A DNA stretch of 64,000 bases, taken from the NCBI RefSeq assembly GCF_014201195.1, contig NZ_JACHDS010000001.1:3534001-3598000 (forward strand). Reading direction: 5' to 3'. Positions 1 through 8,625 of the stretch are shown piece after piece. This DNA is from Nocardiopsis mwathae. Lineage in GTDB: Bacteria > Actinomycetota > Actinomycetes > Streptosporangiales > Streptosporangiaceae. The notes below the pieces were generated by a model that was not told the DNA's origin, searched no databases, and worked only from the letters and a program-made list of their open reading frames with translations. The position numbers and the translations under genes are program-made. Every line of letters begins with the position of its first letter. Within the stretch, counting starts at the first letter, position 1.

Positions 1-1595
1 GCGTAGACCCGCTCGGCGATACCGGCCGCACTGTACCCCGATTCCAAGGAGAACTCGCGGATCAGGCAGTGCGCGAAGGAGTGCAGCAGCACGTAGCGTG
101 CCCCCGGCCACTCACTCGGGTCGAGCCCGCGGGCGGTGCGCCACGCGATGTGCCCCCGGCGCAGCCGCTCCTCGCGCCGCCGCACTTCCGGCCTGCGCTC
201 CCAGGCGGCGATCCTGTCCTCGTCGAACTGGAGGAAGACGCCCTCGCCGCGCTGCTCCGCGCACGGCACCCAGGTGGGCGGCTCGACGGACAGCCGCGCC
301 ACTCGGCTCTCCTCGGTGTGCAGGACGTCGAACTCCGGGGGGTCGACCCGGGTGAATCCGTACAGGGCACTGACCTCCCGCAACCGGGGCACCAGCACCA
401 CCCGGTGCAGGAACTCCGCCGCCTGGCGCGGCATCCGCTTGGGCCGGGCCGTGGTGAAGTCAGGGACGTCGACCGGCTCCGGGCGGGTGAACGCCTCCCA
501 CTCCGGACCCGCGATATCGATCGCGTCGCCGGTGTCGCCGGTGTCGTCGGTGTCGTCGCCGTCGCCGTCCGAGCCGGCCCGGTCCTCGGCGGCCCGGCCC
601 TGGACCGCCGCCCACACTTTCTCGAACCCGAAGGGCTCGAACTCCGGCCAGAATGCCATGGCGGGCAACACGTCGCGCGCCGCCTCCTGGGGCAGCCGCG
701 CGACGGTCGACAGCCCGAGGTTCCAGTGCTTCTCGATCTCGTGGTCGAGCGGTTCATCCTGCTCCGGCAGGCTGAACACGGGGATCTGCAGGGGGAACCA
801 GCCGTTGGTGGCCCCCAGCGCCATGGCACGGGGCTCCTCCCCGCACCCCTCGAAGACGCCGAGGTGCGGGTGGCGGCCCCGGCAGGCGGGCAGGTTCTCG
901 TCGGCGTTCTTCTGCCCCATGGCGTCGACCATCGAGCGCGACGCGCCGCACCCGCACTTCACGATGACGTTGGCCGCCTCGCCGGACGTACCGAACTCCA
1001 CCATCTTCAGGGTGTGCCCGACGTCGGCGGAGTCGGGTTCGGCGCCCCGGTGCACGAAGTACATCCACGGGAAGTCGTCGAGATGGCCGTTGCCGCAGGC
1101 CATCACGAAGCGCGCGGGAACGGCCGTGGGGCGCTTGTTGCCGCTGCCGTAGCAGTTGTGGACGTAGCGGCTCTTCTCCGGCCTGAAGGCGTTGGGCACC
1201 ATCTCGAAGCTCCCGCCGCTCGACACCCCCGCCACCGGTACGCGGCCGAGCCGGTTGCAGTCCCGCCGGGTACACCGCAGCCAGCGCGGAAACGCGGCGA
1301 CGGGCACCCCGACCTGTGTCCAGGGCTGGAACACGTCGGTGGACGCGGGGGTGTAGGGGGGCATGCGCAGTTCGGCGACCTGGTCGCCGAGCCGCTTCCG
1401 CACGGCGGCCAGCAGCCGGTTCTCGGTGATCCGCGCCGCGTGCTGCCGGTCCCACCGGTCCAGCCCCCGGATGATCACCGAAAGGTTCGGCATGTCGGTG
1501 ACCGCGCCGATACCGAAGGTGTGCAGGAGTTGGCTGGCCCGCAGCTCGCCGACCCGCAGCGTCTCGTGCGCGCGCTCGGTTCCACGCTCGCTCAT
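1..1595 (-). CDS. drmB: DrmB, DISARM DUF1998 protein (partial, runs off left edge)
   Basis: DrmB is the DUF1998 component of DISARM and forms a complex with the helicase DrmA that recognises incoming phage DNA. The ATG at 1595 overlaps the drmA stop by four bases (ATGA), so the two are translationally coupled. About 531 residues are visible. Cys-rich stretches typical of zinc binding are seen in RCTRRDC, MACGNGHLDDFPW, VKCGCG and the PACRGRH/GCGEE segment. The last visible residues (LLHSFAHCLIREFSLESGYS, then AERVY) are the hallmark of the DUF1998 core, so the C-terminus lies beyond base 1. The family assignment is firm from this motif plus the drmA neighbour. The remaining length and the presence of drmC next door cannot be seen. 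Confidence 0.88.
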   Translation of the reverse strand, partial: MSERGTERAHETLRVGELRASQLLHTFGIGAVTDMPNLSVIIRGLDRWDRQHAARITENRLLAAVRKRLGDQVAELRMPPYTPASTDVFQPWTQVGVPVAAFPRWLRCTRRDCNRLGRVPVAGVSSGGSFEMVPNAFRPEKSRYVHNCYGSGNKRPTAVPARFVMACGNGHLDDFPWMYFVHRGAEPDSADVGHTLKMVEFGTSGEAANVIVKCGCGASRSMVDAMGQKNADENLPACRGRHPHLGVFEGCGEEPRAMALGATNGWFPLQIPVFSLPEQDEPLDHEIEKHWNLGLSTVARLPQEAARDVLPAMAFWPEFEPFGFEKVWAAVQGRAAEDRAGSDGDGDDTDDTGDTGDAIDIAGPEWEAFTRPEPVDVPDFTTARPKRMPRQAAEFLHRVVLVPRLREVSALYGFTRVDPPEFDVLHTEESRVARLSVEPPTWVPCAEQRGEGVFLQFDEDRIAAWERRPEVRRREERLRRGHIAWRTARGLDPSEWPGARYVLLHSFAHCLIREFSLESGYSAAGIAERVY

Positions 1596-4500
1596 GCGCC
1601 CTGCCCCGTTTCCATCTTCGCGGTCGTCGCGCCCCGCGGCCGGAACCCCGGCGCGTCGTCGTCTCCGAGGTCGTCGGCGGTGTCCAGCACCAGGCGGATT
1701 CCGTCCTCCACCTCCCGCAGCGAGGTGGGGCAGGTGGTCCGGCCCCATCCGCCGCCACGCGGCTCGGCCAGCAGCCCCATCACGTCATCGCTCGTGCCGG
1801 ACAGCTTGTAGACGAGGTCGGCGCCCTGTTCCCGGCGCCGCTTGTCCCAGATGTCCAGGCGGGTGTTGAGCTGGTCCTCGACGCTCCGCGCCGCCGCCTG
1901 GTCACCGGTGACGTCGCGGGCGCGGTTCTTGACCTCGGACAGGACGTAGGCGGCGTCCTTCCCGCTGCGGTCGAAGATCTGCGCGGTCGCGTTCGCGTTG
2001 TAGGTGCTCTCCAGGTTGCGGACCAGGGCGACGAGCAGCCCCATCAGCCCCCGGTCGACCGCGCGGGGCGCGAACGGGGTCACCGACAGCGCCTCGACGT
2101 GCCGGTACATGGTCGCGTGGAAGTGGTCGAAGCGCTCGTAGTGGGAGAGGTCGCGAGGGCGCGACCAGTTGTACACCGTGAAGACGACGCCCGGGTGCCG
2201 CCGGCCCACACGGCTGGTGGCCTGGATGTATTCGGCGGTGGACTTCGGCTGGTTGTTGACGACCATGACACCGAGCCGGGGCACGTCGAGCCCGACCGCG
2301 ATCATGTTGGTCGCCAGCAGCACGTCGATGGGACGCGGAGCGCTCTTCACACGGGTGAACGGGCGCCCCAGGCGCTCCCGGATCTTGGGGATGTCGTCGC
2401 TGGACATGCGCGAGGTGAGTTCCTCGACGATGGGGTCGCGGCGCCGGGCCAGTCCGCGGCCGTCGGCCCGCCCGAGGCGGGTGGACACGTCGTCCTCGAC
2501 CAGCCGGCGCATGCCGCCGAGGTCGCGCAGGCTGTTGAAGTACCCGACGAGTGTCATGTAGGGATCGGTGACCTCGTTGGCCCCGTACCTGTCGTGCAGC
2601 TTCTGCGCGGCGGCCAGAACGGCGGTGTAGACGCGGATCTGCGCCGACTTGATGCGCACGCCGTGGGCGCAGATCCCGACGTAGCGGCGGCCGGGGGTGC
2701 GGTCGGTGGGACGCTGCCGGGAGAAGAAGTTGTCGGCGGCGTCCAGGCTCTGGGGTGGGAACACGCGCGTGGTGCGCCCGGCGAACAGCGACCCGATCTG
2801 TTTGGCGGCGCGCCGCACAGTGGCGGTGGAGGCGATCACCTTGGGGCGGACCTGCCGTTCGACCTTGCTGCCCGGCGGCGGGTAGCTCCACGCCGCCAGG
2901 CGGTCGACCGCGGTCTCGTACAGGCCGACCATGGAGCCGAGCGGGCCGGAGATGAGGTGCAGCTCGTCCTGGATGATCAGGTCCGGCGGGCGCAGCCGAC
3001 CGGTGCGCCGGACCGTGGCGGCGGGGTGTCCGGCGCCGCCGGTCCCCTTCTCGGCCTGGTGCGCCGAGGCCCCGCCGCAGGCGTCGCGCTGCAACTCACC
3101 GGAGAGGTAGCCGTGGCGCGTGCAGACGCGCTCGACCCGCCCGAACAGCGCCTGCGTCTCCCCCTTCCAGGCGAGCTGGGCGAACTTGTCGACCGTGGCG
3201 ATGACAAGCGAGGGCACCAGCCGGTAGATCTCCTCGTCGACGACGAGGACCGGCAGTCCCTCGCCCCCGCTGGCCCACCTGCTGAACGGGCACTCCAGGT
3301 CGGGGCAGAACATGTGGGCGCGGCGCTCGACCATGTCGACGTCGATGTCCTGACCGGCGGTGATCGCACTGCCGCACCAAGGGCAGGACACGAGCTGGTG
3401 CGGGGAGCCGATCGCGCGGTTGCCCGAGCCCCGGTTGGGGTTGCGGACGGCCTTGAGCCAGTCGTGCGCCTGGTCGACCCTGTTGGGAGTGGACTTGTTG
3501 CCCACCCACAGGCCGATCCGGAACGGTTCCCTTCCCCACGTGGACTCGTCCTCCCGCCGCTCGACCTCGCAGGCGCAGATGAGGGCGGCGGCGCGCTGGA
3601 ACTGGTCGATGGTGAGCAGGCGGAGCGTGTAGCGCATCAGCACCGCGACGCCCGCGTGCCCGGAGAGGCCGGCCACCTCGCCCTGTCGGCGCCGGATGGC
3701 CAGCGTGTAGGCGGTCAGGCCGAGGTAGGCCTCGGTCTTGCCGCCGCCGGTGGGGAACCAGAGCAGGTCGGCCATGCGGCCGTGGTCGCCGGTGCGCTCG
3801 GGGTGCCCGGGGTCGGTCAGCGAGGGGAGGTTGAGCAGGATGAACGCGAGCTGGAAGGGGCGCCACCTGTGGTTCTTCGGGCGGTCGAGCTCGGCCTTCA
3901 GCTCCGCGAGGTCCGGGTCCTCACCGCTGCTCTGGGCCCTGCGCCGCTCCTCGGCGAGGAGGGTGTGCACGCGCTGGCCGGACATGACCGCGTTGGCGAA
4001 CCGGAAGCAGCGCAGTGCCTCGGCGTCGGTGGCGAGCAGGTCGATCGCGGCCGCGATGCGCCCCGCCGCCTCCTCGGCGTCGGCGAGGTTGGCCTCCGCG
4101 TCCTTGGTGAAACCGTTCAGGTGGTGGGCGGCGGGGGTGGCGAGGCGGCCGCGCTGGCGGGCGATCCAGGCCCGGTACCCGGTGACGAGCGGTTCGAGGC
4201 GGCCGCGGACGTCGGCGGCGCCGAGGGCGGCCAGCCGCTTCATGTCGAGTTCGACGTCGGCGAGCTCGGGCAGGTCGGGATCGGCGTCGGCACTGGGGAC
4301 GTCGGTGTGGGCGAGCTCGTGGCGCGGGACGGCGGCGGTGCGCACGGCGGTGGCGCGCCGCGGGTCGTCGGGCAGGGTGTCGACGGCGACGGCGGTGCTG
4401 TGCCCGATGGCGAACTCGGCCGAGTACCGGTGGGTCATGGCGAGCCGCCGCTGCTCCGCGCGGTCCATGGCGTCGCCGCCGGAGACGTGGTCGTCCCGGG

Positions 4501-5182
4501 GGCGGAAGACCGGGGCGGAGCCGTCGGCCGCGGTGAGCTCCAGTTCGGCCTGGAACAGCCACTTGTGCTGCTCACGAGGTTCCCCGGTTTCGCCGTTGAC
4601 CAGGAAGACCGTGACGAGCTTGTCCTTCTTGTGGGTGCGTACGCGGCCGCGCACGCACACCCGCGGCTGTTCGGGGTCGAGCGGCAGGGGGCCGAAGGCG
4701 CCGTCGGTCAGCGGGATGGCCACTTCGCCGGTCCCGGGCTCGCGCCGGTACACCCGCTCCTTCGACCGCGGGTCACTCGCCGCTCCGGCGCCGGATGCCT
4801 GCTGCTGGACGTACCTCCCCCAGGAGGCGCGGGCACGCAGCTCACCCACGTCGGGATCGACGGCCGCGGTCAGCCCGTAGGCCGAGCAGTACATGCTGGG
4901 GACGGAGGGGGCCTCGGGCTCGGGGTCGGGGTCATCGGGCTCGTTGATGGGGACCGAGGTGTCCTCCAGGCCGTTCTCGGCCAGGTTGTCCTGCTCCTCG
5001 GGCTGGAACAGGGCCCCGTTGGGCGCGAGTCTGCCGAGGATGTAGTAGTCGGTGGGCCGGTCCCCGCCCAGCTCCTCCTCGTCCCCGCCGATCGGCCCGT
5101 AGAGGTCGGTGACGACGAGGTCTTCGAACTCGCCCCGGATCTCCTGCGGCGTCGGGGGTTTCAGCACCGGTTGATCACCCAT
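1592..5182 (-). CDS. drmA: DrmA, DISARM helicase
   Basis: A 1196-residue SF2-type helicase, the core ATPase of DISARM. The N-terminus (LVVTDLYGPIGGDEEEL, then YYILGRLAP) matches the usual DrmA opening, and the length is normal for the family. Walker A is PTGGGKTEA at 477-485. A four-Cys zinc ribbon lies at C600/C603/C626/C631. Motif II is the atypical DELH at 739-742 within IIQDELHLISGP. Motif III is ASTAT near 785 and motif VI is ATSRVGR at 989-995. The start is the ATG at 5182 because the conserved N-terminus begins directly after it. No strong Shine-Dalgarno sequence is visible there. The downstream overlap with drmB supports an operon. Upstream, a separate ATPase/DUF4276 module sits where drmMI or drmD would normally be. 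Confidence 0.93.
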   Translation of the reverse strand: MGDQPVLKPPTPQEIRGEFEDLVVTDLYGPIGGDEEELGGDRPTDYYILGRLAPNGALFQPEEQDNLAENGLEDTSVPINEPDDPDPEPEAPSVPSMYCSAYGLTAAVDPDVGELRARASWGRYVQQQASGAGAASDPRSKERVYRREPGTGEVAIPLTDGAFGPLPLDPEQPRVCVRGRVRTHKKDKLVTVFLVNGETGEPREQHKWLFQAELELTAADGSAPVFRPRDDHVSGGDAMDRAEQRRLAMTHRYSAEFAIGHSTAVAVDTLPDDPRRATAVRTAAVPRHELAHTDVPSADADPDLPELADVELDMKRLAALGAADVRGRLEPLVTGYRAWIARQRGRLATPAAHHLNGFTKDAEANLADAEEAAGRIAAAIDLLATDAEALRCFRFANAVMSGQRVHTLLAEERRRAQSSGEDPDLAELKAELDRPKNHRWRPFQLAFILLNLPSLTDPGHPERTGDHGRMADLLWFPTGGGKTEAYLGLTAYTLAIRRRQGEVAGLSGHAGVAVLMRYTLRLLTIDQFQRAAALICACEVERREDESTWGREPFRIGLWVGNKSTPNRVDQAHDWLKAVRNPNRGSGNRAIGSPHQLVSCPWCGSAITAGQDIDVDMVERRAHMFCPDLECPFSRWASGGEGLPVLVVDEEIYRLVPSLVIATVDKFAQLAWKGETQALFGRVERVCTRHGYLSGELQRDACGGASAHQAEKGTGGAGHPAATVRRTGRLRPPDLIIQDELHLISGPLGSMVGLYETAVDRLAAWSYPPPGSKVERQVRPKVIASTATVRRAAKQIGSLFAGRTTRVFPPQSLDAADNFFSRQRPTDRTPGRRYVGICAHGVRIKSAQIRVYTAVLAAAQKLHDRYGANEVTDPYMTLVGYFNSLRDLGGMRRLVEDDVSTRLGRADGRGLARRRDPIVEELTSRMSSDDIPKIRERLGRPFTRVKSAPRPIDVLLATNMIAVGLDVPRLGVMVVNNQPKSTAEYIQATSRVGRRHPGVVFTVYNWSRPRDLSHYERFDHFHATMYRHVEALSVTPFAPRAVDRGLMGLLVALVRNLESTYNANATAQIFDRSGKDAAYVLSEVKNRARDVTGDQAAARSVEDQLNTRLDIWDKRRREQGADLVYKLSGTSDDVMGLLAEPRGGGWGRTTCPTSLREVEDGIRLVLDTADDLGDDDAPGFRPRGATTAKMETGQGA

Positions 5183-5262
5183 GGGACAACCTTAGAGGCG
5201 ATCTGTGACGTTCCGTCCGGCCATTGCGCCATCCCAGGTGGCAAGGTCGCCGGAGGCCACCG

Positions 5263-5319
5263 ATGACCATGGGATTCGATCGGACAAAAGGGGCACGATC
5301 AGATACCAGCCCATGATCA
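5263..5319. repeat. 57-bp imperfect palindromic intergenic element, copy 1
   Basis: The element opens with ATGACCATGGG and closes with CCCATGATCA, which are near reverse complements, enclosing GATCGGAC and CGATC blocks. A second copy of the same layout lies at 35662-35719 and shares roughly three quarters of its bases by eye. It lies between drmA and the DUF4276 gene. Its function is unknown; a dispersed REP-like or binding element is the simplest reading. Confidence 0.5.
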
Positions 5320-5385
5320 ACGCCAAGATAACGTCATACCGGGCGGCGGCCGCGCCGCTACGGGCCGGGATCTCTGTCGGCAGAC

Positions 5386-6078
5386 TCAGCCCTTTCCTGA
5401 GCCGATGTGCTTCTCACCGCAGACTCGGGCGTCTTCGTTGAAGCGGTCCAATGAGCGGTTGGTTCCCTGCGGAGCACTCAGGTGGCCATTGTCGACGATG
5501 TTGCGGACGACTTCTGGAGCGTCCGACTCGCGATACTTACGCCCTCCCTTCCCGGTGACTTCCGTCATGAGGATTCGCTTGGGGTCTGCCATCCGTCCGG
5601 TATCCCGACCCACGCGGCGCTCGGGAATCTGCCAGGTCGTCACGGTGTCGGCAAGCGCGCCAGGGAAGAGGAGAAGCCACGCTTCCATTTCCGCCGCGGC
5701 GAGTACGTAGTGCCCGGTGCCGAGGGATTTGCTCAACTCCTGTTCGACCTTGGCATGTGCCGCGGTCCAGGCCGCTCCATCTGGCCGATCGAAGTCCTCA
5801 TGGATGAATACACACGCCACATCGGCTTTCTCGCGCTGGGCGCGCGCCTTCACCTTGCGGGCGAGCGTACGGATCCGAGACGTGAGGTTCTCACCGGTCG
5901 CCTTGTGCAGCCGCACATCATCGCTGATCTCGACGATCCGCCCGCGCATCTGCGGACAGACGGCCTCCAAGAGGATGCGAAGGCTGGCGCGATCATTGCG
6001 GTCCTCCCCCGCGACCACCACAACCGGGTGCTTCGTCGGCCGCTTCGCTGTCCCCTTCCTCCCCTTTCCGCGGCTCAC
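5386..6078 (-). CDS. DUF4276-like (TOPRIM-like) protein, partner of the ATPase
   Basis: A 230-residue protein starting at a GTG that overlaps the stop of the upstream ATPase gene by four bases (GTGA), so the pair is coupled. VVVVAGEDRND near the N-terminus, the acidic VFIHEDFDRPDG strand end and the AAAEMEAWLLLFPGAL segment fit the DUF4276 family, a TOPRIM-like fold often encoded beside AAA ATPases in defence loci. A metal-dependent nuclease role is the family expectation, not shown here. The N-terminus is Lys/Arg-rich, consistent with nucleic acid contact. PARIS uses a related ATPase plus TOPRIM logic, but this protein is not clearly AriB. The pair sits between drmA and the rest of the DISARM genes. 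Confidence 0.65.
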   Translation of the reverse strand: MSRGKGRKGTAKRPTKHPVVVVAGEDRNDRASLRILLEAVCPQMRGRIVEISDDVRLHKATGENLTSRIRTLARKVKARAQREKADVACVFIHEDFDRPDGAAWTAAHAKVEQELSKSLGTGHYVLAAAEMEAWLLLFPGALADTVTTWQIPERRVGRDTGRMADPKRILMTEVTGKGGRKYRESDAPEVVRNIVDNGHLSAPQGTNRSLDRFNEDARVCGEKHIGSGKG

Positions 6079-7286
6079 AGATCTCCACCAAGGCTGCCGG
6101 AGAACCAGAGCTCGCCGAGTGGCTGGTCTTCGCTCGCGTCAACGATCCGCTTGATGTCGCGGACCGATACGGCCGGAATCTGCGACTCGCCCCTGTCGTC
6201 GCGCTCGCACACGATCAACTCGGTCGGCCGGAGGCGATCGGCGAGCGCGGGCGAGTGCGTCGCTATGAGGAACTGCGTACGGTGGCTCGCGTCCCGCACA
6301 CGTTCGACCAGCAGTTCCAGCGCCTGGGGGTGCAGGCCGTGGTCGATCTCTTCGATGCAGGTGAGTGCGGGCGGCTCAGGGTCGTAGAGGAGTGCGAGCA
6401 GCCCTAGGAGCCGGATCGTTCCGAAGGACGCATCGGCGAGTTCCGTCGGCTGGCGCAGTCCGCTTTCGTGCAGCACCACGACGACCTCGCGCGCCGGCCC
6501 CGAGGGAAAACTGAAGTCGATCCCTTCCAGCTGGGGAAGAACCTGCCTGGCGTCGGCCTCCAAGCGCTGCCACGCACGCACATCGGTCCGATGCAGTGCG
6601 AACAGGAACTCCGCGAGGTTGGCTGCGTCATCGTCCAGCCGCATACGGTCCTCGTGCATGTAGCGCGTCATACGCGACGCGGTACAGGCTGTGGCGACGT
6701 CGACATCGAACACGCGGAACGAGGCGAGCTGCCGCGCCAGGGCCGCAACCTCGCTTCCACCGGCGTCGTCGGCCAACCGGGGCAGGGTCGAGAGGCCACT
6801 GCTGAGTCGGCGGAGACCGATGGAACGCTCTTCTTCGCCGCCTTGCCCGCCCCGGTCGACGACGCGGGCCTTCTCGCCACTGATCGTGATCCGTCTCCCC
6901 CGGCCCTGAGTCCGCTTGAACTTGAACGACTCCCTACGCGAGAGCGTTTCGCCCTCCCCCCTCGCCCGGCGACTGATCCGCAACTGGTACTCGTCGGGCG
7001 CTTTGAGGCTGCTGTGCCTCGTCCAGGTCGCCTTCAAGCGGATCTCTATGGAGGAGGGGATGCGATCGGCCCCACGGAAGGCCACGCTGGCGTATCCGCC
7101 TCGGCTCTCCAGGGCGGGTTCGATGTCGGTGTGGATGATGTCCGCCAGGAAACGGAACACGTCGAGCACGTTGGTCTTGCCCGCACCGTTGGCGCCGACC
7201 AGCACGTTGAGCGGGCCGAGTGGGACACTGATCTTTCGCAGACTGCGAAAGTTCTCGACTTCGAGCTCGATCAGCCGCTTCTCCAT
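6075..7286 (-). CDS. AAA family (SMC/ABC-like) ATPase of a two-gene defence-type module
   Basis: A 403-residue ATPase of the RecF/OLD-like AAA_21 class. The N-terminus LIELEVENFRSL is the typical opening strand. Walker A is GANGAGKTN at 31-39, a signature-like SFGTIRLLGLLALL lies late in the protein, Walker B is CIEEIDHGLHP, and the H-loop is FLIATHSPALAD. The ATG at 7286 was chosen because the conserved sequence starts there and AGGAG lies 11 bases upstream; an upstream extension to 7328 lacks conserved sequence. It is coupled to the DUF4276 gene by overlap. Such pairs are widespread in defence islands. It could be an independent anti-phage system or an accessory to DISARM; the sequence does not decide. 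Confidence 0.8.
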   Translation of the reverse strand: MEKRLIELEVENFRSLRKISVPLGPLNVLVGANGAGKTNVLDVFRFLADIIHTDIEPALESRGGYASVAFRGADRIPSSIEIRLKATWTRHSSLKAPDEYQLRISRRARGEGETLSRRESFKFKRTQGRGRRITISGEKARVVDRGGQGGEEERSIGLRRLSSGLSTLPRLADDAGGSEVAALARQLASFRVFDVDVATACTASRMTRYMHEDRMRLDDDAANLAEFLFALHRTDVRAWQRLEADARQVLPQLEGIDFSFPSGPAREVVVVLHESGLRQPTELADASFGTIRLLGLLALLYDPEPPALTCIEEIDHGLHPQALELLVERVRDASHRTQFLIATHSPALADRLRPTELIVCERDDRGESQIPAVSVRDIKRIVDASEDQPLGELWFSGSLGGDL

Positions 7287-7445
7287 GGCATCAGCATCTC
7301 CTACCTTCGGCTGGACTCGCACGAACACGGGCCGAATCCAGCCGAACGTCTCACAGACTGCGCCAGTGCCAGCCGCGTCCAGGCTCGGCGGCCGGGAACC
7401 GGGGTGGAGTTGCTTCAGTTCGGTAGACGCCTGTGAGCTTGGGTT

Positions 7446-7550
7446 TTACGCGGCTTCAGCCAGGTCAGGCAGACCACTCTTGGTCGCTTCAGCGTGACGA
7501 CGTTCATACTCGGCCGGGCTGAGCTGGCCGTTGGCCGAATGCCTGCGCCA
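7446..7550 (-). pseudogene. IS3-family transposase, C-terminal remnant
   Basis: Read from about 7550 down to a TAA at 7446, the minus strand encodes RRHSANGQLSPAEYERRH and then about 16 residues to the stop. This is the classic end of IS3-family OrfB integrase-type transposases. Only about 35 codons survive; the DDE catalytic core is absent. It abuts a MazG fragment on the other strand, so an insertion followed by deletion probably truncated both. No clear terminal inverted repeat was found. Confidence 0.75.
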
Positions 7551-7681
7551 CCGGTGACCTTGCCGGCGAACTCGCCGACGTGCTCATCTACCTCGCCGCG
7601 ATCGCCAACCGGGCCGGAATCGACCTCTGTGACGCGTTGCGGGAAAAAGAGCTGGTCAACGAGGCGCGCACCTGGTCCTAG
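7547..7681 (+). pseudogene. MazG-type nucleotide pyrophosphohydrolase, C-terminal remnant
   Basis: About 44 codons ending at TAG 7679-7681. GDLAGELADVLIYLAAIANR followed by DLCDALREKELVNEARTW matches the last helices of small MazG-like enzymes (ExxD metal-binding helix, then the dimer helix). The upstream two thirds, including the EExxE motif, are missing where the IS3 remnant begins. A complete family member exists at 28473-28844. Confidence 0.7.
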
Positions 7682-8268
7682 CCGTCGAGTAGGCGGAGCA
7701 CAGCCAGGTGGTATGCGGCCTGCACCGCCACCAGGGAGTCCACACGGACCCGCTCATCGATTCCGTGCAGCCCTTCGTAGTCCGCACCGAATCCTGCGGT
7801 AGCCGCGATCCCGAGCGCGGCCAGGTAGTTGCCGATGTTGGAGGGACCGGCCACCTTCGGCTCCACCGCCAGCCCGACATCCACGGCCCCGCGCAGCAGT
7901 GCGGCCACCAGCCGGTGCTCCGGCTCCAGGGCGTAGGCCGGCCACGACAGCACCGGCTCCACCGACGACGGAGGAGTTCCCGGCCAGCCACGGTCCACTT
8001 CGGCCACCGCAGCGGCCACGGTCTTCTCCGCCCACGCGGCATCGGCGGCCGGGGAGGTGCGCACATCCACGTTGACCGTGCACGCGTCAGGCACCACCGA
8101 CCAGCTGTCGCCCCCCTCGATCCCGGTCACCGTCACCCTCGGCGCCTTGGGGAAGGTGTCGGTCGGAGCAGATCCGGTGTCTAGGGCATGCAACACGCCC
8201 ACGAGCTGTCCGGCGAAATCCGGCTCGCGGTGCAGCGCGGCGCTGACCTGCGCGAAGCGGCCTGACGA
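7678..8268 (-). pseudogene. M20 family metallopeptidase (ArgE/DapE type), C-terminal remnant
   Basis: The reading frame from 8268 to the stop at 7678 encodes about 196 residues. These cover the M20 dimerisation domain (TVTGIEGGDSWSVVPDACTV, then VDVRTSP) and the last part of the catalytic domain (GPSNIGNYLAALGI, YEGLHGIDE). The N-terminal catalytic half with the HxD and zinc-binding residues is absent, and the frame is closed upstream by TGA at 8269-8271. A GTG at 8202 gives a 174-residue ORF, but it would lack most of the active site. It is therefore called a remnant. Confidence 0.75.
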
Positions 8269-8460
8269 TCACATGCCCCTGTCCGATTCGACTTGACACA
8301 CTCCGTCCAGGTAGGCCACGTCGCGAGAGCGCGACCCGGTCACGACCAGGCACCGCTGCGCGCCCTGCACGACCCGGCGCATGGCTTCCAGCAATTCGCC
8401 ATGGGCCTTCAACAGGCGCGGCTGCGCCACCCGGCCCGGGGCGTCCTGTCGTGTACCGGC
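8269..8460 (-). pseudogene. Fragment resembling a transcriptional regulator effector domain
   Basis: About 60 codons upstream of the M20 remnant, in the same frame and closed by TGA at 8269-8271. LLKAHGELLEAMRRVV followed by CLVVTGSRSRDVAYLDGV resembles the effector-domain part of TrmB-like sugar-type regulators. No helix-turn-helix part is present. This is a tentative family reading from a short segment. Confidence 0.4.
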
Positions 8461-8474
8461 CTCAGTGACCTGAC

Positions 8475-8509
8475 GCGCCCGGTCCCCGAGGGGAAGCGGG
8501 ACCGGGCGC
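8475..8509. terminator. GC-rich hairpin, possible terminator
   Basis: GCGCCCGGTCCC (8475-8486) pairs perfectly with GGGACCGGGCGC (8498-8509) across an 11-base loop. There is no T tract after either arm. It lies downstream of the HATPase gene on the minus strand, so a terminator or transcript-end hairpin is plausible. Confidence 0.45.
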
Positions 8510-8625
8510 CCTCAGTTGCCGCTGTCGCCTGCCGTCCGCCGTTCCCGCCGCCGCACCTCGTCCCGAAGGATGCCCCGGAGCTCATGCGGGCCGGGCGTTG
8601 CCGGACGACGCCCGGTGCCGGTGGT

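Noticed and set aside
69-1811. 580-codon plus-strand open frame opposite drmB
   Set aside because: It is the antisense shadow of drmB/drmA. The minus frame gives a clear DUF1998 protein, while the plus translation is Arg/Gly/Pro-rich without domains.
2099-5266. 1055-codon plus-strand open frame opposite drmA
   Set aside because: Very long, but only because high GC content suppresses stops in this frame. The drmA motifs on the minus strand are unambiguous.
7678-8202. A functional 174-residue peptidase
   Set aside because: The frame has a possible GTG start, but it lacks the N-terminal catalytic half of M20 enzymes and is preceded in frame by more M20-like sequence up to a stop, so it was called a remnant.
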